This document shows positions 57,452-64,000 of a DNA stretch of 64,000 nucleotides, one piece after another; positions within the stretch are counted from its first letter, which is position 1; every line of letters starts with the position of its first letter. Under the pieces are notes generated by a model. It saw nothing but the letters and a program-made list of their open reading frames with translations, did not search any database and was not told the DNA's origin. Source of the stretch: Colwellia sp. Arc7-D. GTDB lineage: Bacteria; Pseudomonadota; Gammaproteobacteria; Enterobacterales; Alteromonadaceae. The stretch lies in assembly GCF_003061515.1 (NCBI RefSeq), contig NZ_CP028924.1:310001-374000 (forward strand). The letters are read 5' to 3'. Both the position numbers and the translations under genes were made by a program.

Positions 57452-58093
57452 ATGATGCGCTTTATTGCTTTAATTATATTTTTTACTTTGTGTACCTTTT
57501 TTGGTTTAGTAAAAATTTATAGCAATAAGCCATTTACGCTGAATAGCTCGGAACTGATAGCGAGCAAAAAAGAGCATATACCTATGATTGACTTTACTAA
57601 GCAAAATTTATCACAGCTAGGCCTTTTGGAACCACAAGACATTGAAAGCTGGCGTATTACAAATGATGGCGTTATGGGAGGTCAATCTCAAGGGAGCTTT
57701 TCATTGCAAGCAAGTCATGCTCTTTTTGCAGGTCATATTTCGCTAGAAAATAATGGCGGGTTTAGTTCAGTCTTTCGTTCGATTAAATCGTTAAACAAAG
57801 GCTTTGAAAAGGTGTCTATTAATATTAAAGGTGATGGGCTTACTTATCAATTAAGAATGAGCGTAAAGCTTGATGGTTATCGTTTAGCGTATAAACACAA
57901 TTTTACTACAGTTGCTGGCCAACAAAAGCAGTTAACGTTTTTGTTAGCAGACTTTCAAGCCTCATTTCGGGGGCGCAACATTCCTAATGCACCAGTACTG
58001 TTATCAGAAAACATTATAGAAGTGGGATTTTTAGTGAGTAGTAAAGTCGCTGGTGCTTTTTCATTAGCCATTTCAAGTGTAAACTTTAAATAG
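57452..58093 (+). CDS. CIA30-family protein
   Basis: 213 residues. An N-terminal hydrophobic anchor (FIALIIFFTLCTFFGLVKIY) precedes a CIA30-type galactose-binding-like domain (about 45-213): ITNDGVMGGQSQGSF, NNGGFSSVFRSI, VSINIKGDGLTYQLRM. The family is named after a complex I assembly factor, but bacterial members are of unknown role. Probably faces the periplasm. Either of two adjacent ATG codons (57452 or 57455) may be the start. It follows the HAD gene by 48 bases. Confidence 0.82.
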   Translation: MMRFIALIIFFTLCTFFGLVKIYSNKPFTLNSSELIASKKEHIPMIDFTKQNLSQLGLLEPQDIESWRITNDGVMGGQSQGSFSLQASHALFAGHISLENNGGFSSVFRSIKSLNKGFEKVSINIKGDGLTYQLRMSVKLDGYRLAYKHNFTTVAGQQKQLTFLLADFQASFRGRNIPNAPVLLSENIIEVGFLVSSKVAGAFSLAISSVNFK

Positions 58094-58127
58094 CGAGTGC
58101 TGTTTGGTAAAGCTTCGTAATGGTTGT

Positions 58128-58162
58128 GATAATTAAGTCGCTAACCTAGCTACTTAATTATC
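58128..58162. repeat. Long AT-rich hairpin between convergent genes
   Basis: GATAATTAAGT / ACTTAATTATC, 11 perfect base pairs, enclosing a second stem GCTA-ACC-TAGC after one mismatch. It lies between the CIA30 and SDR stops. No T-tract; possibly an mRNA 3'-end stabiliser or weak bidirectional terminator. Confidence 0.5.
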
Positions 58163-58179
58163 AAATAGTAAGCCTTTGA

Positions 58180-58926
58180 CTACCAGTTAATCGTTTCACC
58201 TTGCCAATCAAGATAACTTGGGCTCTGGTCTATTGGGGTGTTTTCAACAATATCTAATAGCTGCTTAGCGACAAACTCTGTACTAAAAAGCTTATTTTCC
58301 GGAACATTTTTTTGAAACGGTTTCGATAATGGCGTATCGGTTGTACCTGGGTGAAAAGCAATAAGTTTTATATTTTTAGCTCTGCGAGCTAGCTCTATCG
58401 CTGCGGTTTTTATCATCATGTTTAAAGCCGCTTTTGATGCGCGATAACTATACCAACCACCTAAGCGGTTGTCGCTTATACTGCCTACTCTAGCGCTAAA
58501 TAGCACGAATGTGCAGGGTGACTTCCCTGTCAATAATGGAGTTAACTTTTGTATCCATAACATCGGCGTTAAAGTGTTTGATGTCATTACTTGAATGAAA
58601 GATTGAGCATCAAAGTCTTCTAAGCGTTTTTCCGGTTTAATGGTGTCGTTGTGGAGTATACCGTTACAAACAAATACGCGGGTTATTGGTGCTTGGTTAT
58701 GTTGTGCTAATTGCGTTATAGCGTGATCAATTGACTGTGGTTGATAATCTTCAACCCTAATTTTAGTCACCTGTGATGAATTGGTTACACTCGTTTGCAA
58801 GTCAGCATGTTTGAAATTACGGCTTATCAGCAGTAAACCTGTATTTTTATCAGTTTGTACTTGCTTAGCGATAGCCATACCAATATCGCTACTTGCGCCG
58901 ATGATCAGTGTTTGTTGGGTTGTCAT
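58180..58926 (-). CDS. Short-chain dehydrogenase/reductase (CsgA-like)
   Basis: 248 residues. Nucleotide-binding start LIIGASSDIGMAIAK, VCNGIL, Ser in LFSARVGS, and catalytic YRASK. This SDR type is commonly found with DCC and flavin-reductase-like genes in photolyase clusters of marine gammaproteobacteria. Its ATG lies inside the end of the DCC gene (38-base overlap), with AGGA seven bases upstream. Substrate unknown. Confidence 0.85.
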   Translation of the reverse strand: MTTQQTLIIGASSDIGMAIAKQVQTDKNTGLLLISRNFKHADLQTSVTNSSQVTKIRVEDYQPQSIDHAITQLAQHNQAPITRVFVCNGILHNDTIKPEKRLEDFDAQSFIQVMTSNTLTPMLWIQKLTPLLTGKSPCTFVLFSARVGSISDNRLGGWYSYRASKAALNMMIKTAAIELARRAKNIKLIAFHPGTTDTPLSKPFQKNVPENKLFSTEFVAKQLLDIVENTPIDQSPSYLDWQGETINW

Positions 58927-59314
58927 AGCATGTTCCTGATGTGCAGTGAGTGGTTTTAATGTTAAATATTTTTGCGAGCAGCGCTGAAATTGGATGACGA
59001 TATTTCGCTAAACCCAAATATATCCAGTGGCTGATGGTTTTAATTATTGGCCAATTTAATGGCGCTACCCAAAAGCCTTTACCCACTAAAGTCCAAGCTC
59101 TATGGGTTACTTCAAGTCCCAGTAGCAACTGTGACTTATAATGCCCATGCAATATTTTCATGGCATCATCAAAGCAAACACTCGGGTAGCGTGCAGAAAA
59201 ATCATCTTGATGTATATCGACCAAGCTAATTCTGTTGTCTGTATCATGCTTTTTAAGGTGTGCCATTTCTGTCGCGCACATTGGGCAATTACCATCATAA
59301 AAAATTGTTAACAT
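58889..59314 (-). CDS. DCC family (DUF393) thiol-disulfide oxidoreductase-like protein
   Basis: About 141 residues. The start LTIFYDGNCPMCATEM carries the D-x-x-C-P-x-C motif that names the family; later YLGLAKYRHPISALLAK is also conserved. Further cysteines are at the C-terminus (HCTSGTC). Of two in-frame ATG codons (59320 and 59314) the second is preferred: GAGG is seven bases upstream and only one base from the first. Middle gene of the SDR/DCC/flavin-reductase group. Redox partner unknown. Confidence 0.84.
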   Translation of the reverse strand: MLTIFYDGNCPMCATEMAHLKKHDTDNRISLVDIHQDDFSARYPSVCFDDAMKILHGHYKSQLLLGLEVTHRAWTLVGKGFWVAPLNWPIIKTISHWIYLGLAKYRHPISALLAKIFNIKTTHCTSGTCYDNPTNTDHRRK

Positions 59315-59356
59315 CAACATGCCTCACAGAGGTTTAAGTGTATTTGAGTTTGCCTT

Positions 59357-60004
59357 TTATTCACCGTTAAGAGGAATGCTTTTGGGCAATACCCCAGGTT
59401 TAGCGTAACTCAAACGTGAAAGTCTTTTACTGGTGTGGTAACTGTCAAGGCCTGAAACCATAACGGTATTCAATGACTCAATATCAATGTAACCATCATC
59501 TTTAATCGCTGATTTTTGGCATAAAATATCGGTAATTTCACCAATAACTAATACCGTATTATTAAGCGTGATAGGGACTATTGATTTTAATGCCAGGGCA
59601 TACTTTAGCTGACTCTCTTTAACAAAAGGTGCATCTATACCTGCGATTAACTCTGCGGTTAGGCCGGTTTGTTTAAATTCGCATTCTTCATCATCATAAC
59701 GGGCTGATGTTTGATGGGCTGCTTGCCAAAAGCTCTCACTCACTTGATTGATGGTATATTGTTGAGTCAGTTTAATATTTTTTAACGTATGTCGATCAAC
59801 ACTGTCTGGACGTGAAATAAAACCCACTAAAGCAGGTGAAGCACCTAAATGAAATACAGAGCTAAACATCGCTAAGTTGTGTGTGCTGCTCTGGCTACTC
59901 GTCCCAATAAGGTTGGCACTTTTAAAACCAGACAAGCTATTAATAATTTGCGCTCTATAACGAGGAGCCATTGAAGTCATTTCGTCTTTATTTATATATT
60001 TCAT
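59357..60004 (-). CDS. Flavin reductase-like (flavoredoxin family) FMN-binding split-barrel protein
   Basis: 215 residues. The pattern SLSGFKSANLIGTSSQSSTHNLAMFSSVFHLGASPALVGFISRPD is that of the flavin reductase-like split barrel; later ALKSIVPITLNNTVLVIGEI. It probably binds FMN. This variant typically occurs in photolyase-associated gene groups of Vibrio and Alteromonadales. First gene of the trio with DCC and SDR. The reaction is unknown. Confidence 0.8.
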   Translation of the reverse strand: MKYINKDEMTSMAPRYRAQIINSLSGFKSANLIGTSSQSSTHNLAMFSSVFHLGASPALVGFISRPDSVDRHTLKNIKLTQQYTINQVSESFWQAAHQTSARYDDEECEFKQTGLTAELIAGIDAPFVKESQLKYALALKSIVPITLNNTVLVIGEITDILCQKSAIKDDGYIDIESLNTVMVSGLDSYHTSKRLSRLSYAKPGVLPKSIPLNGE

Positions 60005-60126
60005 TTAAGTTATGTTTGGTAAGCCATATCTATTATTCAATACGACAAGCATCGGGTTTACGATCACCTTATTTTAAATGAACCTGCAATAATGAAGATT
60101 GCTAGGTTAGCTAATCGTTTTGCTAT

Positions 60127-60675
60127 TTAGTTGAAAAAAGCCTTTTTTATTTGTGCAATAACAAAGTGCATAAAGAAGTAAATCACAACCGAGGCTAAGG
60201 CTATTACAGCAGCAAAAACAGATGACAATACCGCGCCAAAAGTAATGTTCATACTAAGAATAAAGCCTAATACGTATTGCGCTTGATAAACTTTAAAAAA
60301 TAGCGCAAAAACGAGTATCGCAGGAAATAAAACCGCAGAAATATCGCTATACCCTTTAATAAACATTAATGACAATATTACGCCATAACCAAAGGCTATA
60401 AAAAAACTGAATACCACCTGTTTACAAATTAATGAGTTTTGCTCAGCAGGTGCTTTTCGTATTCTATTTTCAATTCGGATCATAGCTAACCAAGTAAAAA
60501 ATGGTAACAAAATTCCGCCCCAGCCATTTGATATTTCTGGCATGTCAGCACGCTGAAGAAAATAATGACTTGGCACGCCCAAGTGAAAATATTGCCAAAT
60601 TAGCATTGTCCAAATAGTGAATGTTATAAAGCCAACCAAGTACCATTTAATTACACGGAGTTGTTTCTCGTTCAT
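60127..60675 (-). CDS. Unknown multipass membrane protein
   Basis: 182 residues, not recognised. Four to five hydrophobic segments (about 10-28, 52-66, 85-105, 112-130, 138-172) and short charged loops, with a basic C-terminus (IAQIKKAFFN). No catalytic motif. It stands alone, 122 bases upstream of the flavin-reductase gene in the same direction. Membrane location is clear; no function can be suggested. Confidence 0.7.
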   Translation of the reverse strand: MNEKQLRVIKWYLVGFITFTIWTMLIWQYFHLGVPSHYFLQRADMPEISNGWGGILLPFFTWLAMIRIENRIRKAPAEQNSLICKQVVFSFFIAFGYGVILSLMFIKGYSDISAVLFPAILVFALFFKVYQAQYVLGFILSMNITFGAVLSSVFAAVIALASVVIYFFMHFVIAQIKKAFFN

Positions 60676-61226
60676 GCATAGATCTTATTTCATTGATGTT
60701 ATTGTTAAATAATAGCAATGATTACGGTAACGTTTTTCTCTGTCAGCACAACGTTGAATTTAACAATGTTGAGCTGAAGCAAATAAGTCAACGATTGCAT
60801 TTATCATGGCGTGGTGAGACTACTTTCTTAATTAAGCGGATTAATAAAAGCAGATTGATAAATGTGGATGGATAAAGTGAGTGTGACCTCATAGCCACAA
60901 AATTTAATGTATTCGACTTTAAAGATGTTAATTCACTCTAGTGGTGAGTATAGAAAATACAGAGATTGCGTAAATCTTGGGGATACTTTTTGCAGTGAAA
61001 ATTTTAGTTTTTGAATGATTTATTAAAGATATTTTTTTAACGTTAAAGTTTAACAGAGACTTTAACGTAAATTAAAAAGCAGATTAAAAGATAACTGCTA
61101 ATATTATTGTTTAATGACTGCCGTAATTCAATTAATTAAGATTTGATGCTGAATTAATAGGATATATCATTAAACGTGCATATAATATCTATTGATAATG
61201 CATGGGTAAAAAAGGAGATTTAAGCT
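60676..61226. other. 551-bp intergenic region
   Basis: No supported coding sequence; a 60-codon open frame at 60693-60875 lacks a ribosome site. The region contains a 10-bp inverted repeat (61040-61068). Confidence 0.35.
61040..61068. repeat. 10-bp perfect inverted repeat upstream of the substrate-binding gene
   Basis: ACGTTAAAGT and ACTTTAACGT around a 9-base loop, 159 bases before the TTG start. No T-tract follows on either strand, so it is not a terminator; could be an operator. Confidence 0.5.
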
Positions 61227-62228
61227 TTGCATGAAAAAAAACCACTAGCACCTGCTGTTTTAGTGCTTGCCATTACTGGTATTGTAATTTGCTACTTTAT
61301 TGTAGAAGGTTTTACAAACCAAGAAAAATACCCCATCACTATTGCTGTTTCTAAAACGCCGCTTTCTACGCCTTTTTATGTTGCCAATGCTATAAATGCG
61401 TTTGAAAATACTTGTGTTGATGTGACGTTTGATCAGGTGATGGGAGGACAAGTATCTTTTGAAAAAGTTATGAATGGTGAGGTTGATTTTGGCACAAGTT
61501 CAGATTCTGTCATTGCTTTTCAAAGCTTAACGTCGCAGCAATTTGTCACCCACGCTATGTTCGTACAGTCGGATAATGATGTGAAATTAATTACTCATGC
61601 TGTTGATGAAATTGAGTCCATGTCAGCGTTAAAAGGGAAGCGAATAGGAGTTACTAGAGGCACATCTAGCGAATATATCTTAAGCACTTTATTGGCTATT
61701 GAAGGGCTAACGATGAATGATGTCAAGTTGCATCATTATAAACCTGAAGAATTGCTCTATGGCTTTAATCAGGGGGAAGTTGACGCTATTCTTCCATGGG
61801 AACCCTTTGCCTTTGAAGCGATGCAACTATTGAATGAAAAAGTAAAAATTCACGATACTAAAAGTTTAAGCACCTTGAGCTTTAACCTGATCTCTAAAAC
61901 CGCAGACAGCGAGCTTTTAGAAAAAGCACAATGTGTTATTGAAGGCTTAAACATTGCCATTGATTATATTGCTTCAAACCCCGAAACAGCTAAAAAAATA
62001 GTCATTGCAGAGTTGGATGTAGATCCTGAATTTATTGCTTGGGTTTGGTCAGATTACATTTTTAAGCTTGGCTTAAATCATTCCTTGATGTTAAATATTA
62101 ACTCTCAAGCTATTTGGGCTATGGAGGCGCAATTAGGAGGGTTTGACCATATTCACAACACAGATCGTATTGTTGATAGTAGGGCACTTACCAAGGTCAG
62201 TCCTGGGTCAGTAAACCTTTCAATGTGA
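61227..62228 (+). CDS. Membrane-anchored substrate-binding protein (NMT1/SsuA-like)
   Basis: 333 residues. An uncleaved N-terminal TM segment (APAVLVLAITGIVICYFIV) leads into a periplasmic-binding fold: ITIAVSKTPLSTPFYVAN, GEVDFGTSSDSVIAF, LKGKRIGVTRGTSSEYIL, and GEVDAILPWEPFA. These match SsuA/TauA/NMT1-type binders of organic nitrogen or sulfur compounds. No ABC permease or ATPase gene is adjacent; the next gene is a diguanylate cyclase 13 bases on, so it probably works as its sensor. TTG is the start: AGGAG is nine bases upstream, while an ATG at 61231 is out of frame. Confidence 0.84.
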   Translation: MHEKKPLAPAVLVLAITGIVICYFIVEGFTNQEKYPITIAVSKTPLSTPFYVANAINAFENTCVDVTFDQVMGGQVSFEKVMNGEVDFGTSSDSVIAFQSLTSQQFVTHAMFVQSDNDVKLITHAVDEIESMSALKGKRIGVTRGTSSEYILSTLLAIEGLTMNDVKLHHYKPEELLYGFNQGEVDAILPWEPFAFEAMQLLNEKVKIHDTKSLSTLSFNLISKTADSELLEKAQCVIEGLNIAIDYIASNPETAKKIVIAELDVDPEFIAWVWSDYIFKLGLNHSLMLNINSQAIWAMEAQLGGFDHIHNTDRIVDSRALTKVSPGSVNLSM

Positions 62229-62241
62229 AAAGGGATATTCT

Positions 62242-63540
62242 ATGAAGTTAAGCTTACAACAGAACATTTACGCATTTACGCTCAGTAGTTGTGTGTTTTT
62301 TCTTGCACTTGCGATCAGTATATTGTGGTCAATTCAGGTGGTCAATGTTGCATTGGAAAGAGAAAGGTATGCTCATAAAGTTGAAAATCATGCCAACATT
62401 TTAAAACAATTTATTAGTATTGAAAATATTTACGCGAACGACTTTAATACCGATAATTGGTTGGCATTAGATCGTGATTTTAGTGAGCTACTAAGATCAA
62501 CCCCTAACTTGACCTCGCAACAGCAAACTATTCAAAATAGTATTGAAAGCCAAAATAAAAATGTTTTACGGTTATTTAACGCGATTACAAAAAATAAATT
62601 GTTAAATGCAGGTGAGAACATTAAACAGCATTTAAAAATTAGGTTGATAACACAATTGGAAGCAATAAGAGCCGACTCTATTCAGCTTTTTAATATTGTG
62701 CAGGTTGATATAAATAGCGTTATTCGTCAGCAAGTTATTATCATTTTGTCGATATTATTGCTGAGCCTTTTTATTATGGTTTTTGGTGCATTTAAGGTCG
62801 TTAGAATCTTTAGAACTTCACTCAAAGAAGTTAAATCAGCTTTTGTAAATACCCGTTGTGGCAATTTTCAAAAAATAGAACTGTCTAATAAATCTGAAGA
62901 GTTTGACAGTATTGCTAATGCATTTAATGAAATGAATACGGAGTTAAGTGAAACAACCATTTCTTTAGAGTCGATGACCCAAATTGTAGCTGAGAGAACC
63001 GAGGTGTTAGAAAAACTGTCTAATACCGACCCATTAACAGGTGTTGCTAATAGACGTGCTTTATTTGAAAGAGGTAATGCAGAGTTTTCTAGAATTCAAA
63101 GGAGTCATAATAAATTTACCATTATATTGTTAGATTGTGATTTATTTAAAGATGTGAATGATCAATTTGGTCATTCATTTGGTGATGAAGTATTAAAACA
63201 TATATGTAAAATATGCTCTGAAGAAATTAGAAATATTGATTTTTTTGCACGCTATGGCGGTGAAGAATTTATTATACTTTTACCTGAAAGCGAGTTATCT
63301 GGCGCCGTTAAAACGGCTGAACGTATTCAAAAATCTTTAGCAAATAATGCTATTACCTTTGAAGGTAACGAAATATGTGTGACTTTAAGTCTGGGTATTT
63401 GTGTCGTTAATGACAATCACGCTAATTTTGAATCGGTAATAAAAGATGCTGATATCGCTATGTATCGAGCCAAGGAAAATGGACGTAATAGGATCGAGGT
63501 GATAGACAGTACAACAGCTTGTGATGCTATCACAAGCTAA
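62242..63540 (+). CDS. Transmembrane HAMP-GGDEF diguanylate cyclase
   Basis: 432 residues. TM1 about 10-32, periplasmic helical domain (about 33-160), TM2 about 166-188, HAMP-like linker, coiled coil, and GGDEF domain (about 258-425) with intact YGGEEF and an upstream RxxD inhibitory site (RNID). It should be an active cyclase. It follows the anchored binding-protein gene, suggesting that ligand-loaded binding protein regulates it. Ends without a clear terminator. Confidence 0.92.
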   Translation: MKLSLQQNIYAFTLSSCVFFLALAISILWSIQVVNVALERERYAHKVENHANILKQFISIENIYANDFNTDNWLALDRDFSELLRSTPNLTSQQQTIQNSIESQNKNVLRLFNAITKNKLLNAGENIKQHLKIRLITQLEAIRADSIQLFNIVQVDINSVIRQQVIIILSILLLSLFIMVFGAFKVVRIFRTSLKEVKSAFVNTRCGNFQKIELSNKSEEFDSIANAFNEMNTELSETTISLESMTQIVAERTEVLEKLSNTDPLTGVANRRALFERGNAEFSRIQRSHNKFTIILLDCDLFKDVNDQFGHSFGDEVLKHICKICSEEIRNIDFFARYGGEEFIILLPESELSGAVKTAERIQKSLANNAITFEGNEICVTLSLGICVVNDNHANFESVIKDADIAMYRAKENGRNRIEVIDSTTACDAITS

Positions 63541-63609
63541 CAGTAACCGATGACTGCATTATTACTACAATTCATACTGCAATGTAGTAATAATGCTATT
63601 TTAGCTTTG

Positions 63610-64000
63610 CTATTTATTAGATATCCATACTGTTTGATAAGGCGATAACATTATTTCTTCCGTTAACACGGTTATTTTATCACCGCTTATTAATTCGACC
63701 CAAGCTTCGGTCACAATTAAATTAAGCTCGCTTAAGGGCAAAGCGACAGGCTTATCTGAAATGTTACTGACACAGAACATGCTTTGTTTTCTGTTTTGGC
63801 TTTGTCGCCAAAAACCAAATAACTGTAACCCCAAATGAAGTGTAAATTGCGTCGCATTAGGATGAAATGCAGGCTGTTTAATACGAGTACTTAATAACGA
63901 TTTTAAGGTTGAAAGTACTTTACCATGATGTAAATCAGTATTTGCTAAAGTGCTTTCTAGCTCATCATCATCCCAACGATGACGATTAATCGAGCGGTTA
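63610..64000 (-). CDS. Sugar phosphorylase, GH13_18 (sucrose/glucosylglycerate phosphorylase-like), C-terminal part
   Basis: The frame is open from the right edge to a stop at 63610, about 129 codons. The edge begins NRSINRHRWDDDELESTL, then QPAFHPNATQFTLHLG, QLFGFWRQSQNRKQS and a beta-sandwich ending in PYQTVWISNK. This is the C-terminus of a GH13 subfamily 18 phosphorylase, which splits sucrose, glucosylglycerate or sucrose 6'-phosphate with phosphate. The catalytic residues lie beyond the window, so specificity cannot be read. Confidence 0.83.
   Translation of the reverse strand, partial: NRSINRHRWDDDELESTLANTDLHHGKVLSTLKSLLSTRIKQPAFHPNATQFTLHLGLQLFGFWRQSQNRKQSMFCVSNISDKPVALPLSELNLIVTEAWVELISGDKITVLTEEIMLSPYQTVWISNK

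Noticed and set aside
60693-60875. 60-codon plus-strand open frame
   Set aside because: No ribosome site and no recognisable pattern; treated as intergenic.

Overview
The window looks like chromosomal DNA of a marine gammaproteobacterium of the order Alteromonadales, most likely the Colwelliaceae (Colwellia/Thalassotalea/Litorilituus type). This is inferred from the AT-rich composition, the E. coli-like order tsaE-amiB-mutL-miaA-hfq-hflX-hflK-hflC-DUF2065-purA, the metJ/metBL locus, the GlyGly-CTERM protease, and abundant c-di-GMP and two-component genes. I saw no rRNA, tRNA, insertion sequence, prophage or CRISPR array.

Left part (1-13 kb): the end of a lysophospholipase gene, a CpxRA-type system divergent from a CpxP/Spy-like gene with a Cpx box between them, a BlaI/BlaR1-type pair whose peptidase carries a TonB-like C-terminus, a glycerophosphodiesterase, psd, rsgA and divergent orn, then a MipA-DUF3019-response regulator-kinase operon. 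Next (13-25 kb) come a 1748-residue secreted subtilase, a DUF4442 hotdog protein behind a FadR-like site, and a three-gene run consisting of a hybrid-kinase-like protein that has lost its catalytic residues, a DUF1289 protein and a receiver-TPR protein that has lost its phospho-acceptor.

Core block (25-47 kb): queG, tsaE-amiB-mutL-miaA-hfq-hflX-hflK-hflC, a DUF2065 gene and purA, then a 50-bp tandem-repeat array that has no stop triplet on either strand, a long AT-rich gap with five GTTAAC palindromes, a short-form malic enzyme, a VOC protein, metJ/metB/metL with Met boxes, a TorF-like porin with a predicted sigma-54 promoter and NtrC site, and rpe-trpS.

Accessory block (47-64 kb): a trypsin-like protease with an FHA membrane protein, a PAS-PAS-GGDEF-EAL protein, a MmcQ/YjbR gene downstream of a Fur-box-like site, two lipoprotein hydrolases divergent from a CadC-like regulator, HAD and CIA30 proteins, an SDR/DCC/flavin-reductase trio, an unknown membrane protein, an anchored substrate-binding protein paired with a diguanylate cyclase, and the C-terminal end of a GH13_18 sugar phosphorylase.

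Themes are envelope stress sensing, c-di-GMP signalling, housekeeping RNA and DNA maintenance, and methionine biosynthesis. The least explained items are the six-frame-open tandem repeat (36878-37126), the pseudo-phosphorelay (19469-24966), and predicted regulatory sites joining neighbouring genes. All family calls were made by reading motifs; no database search was run.
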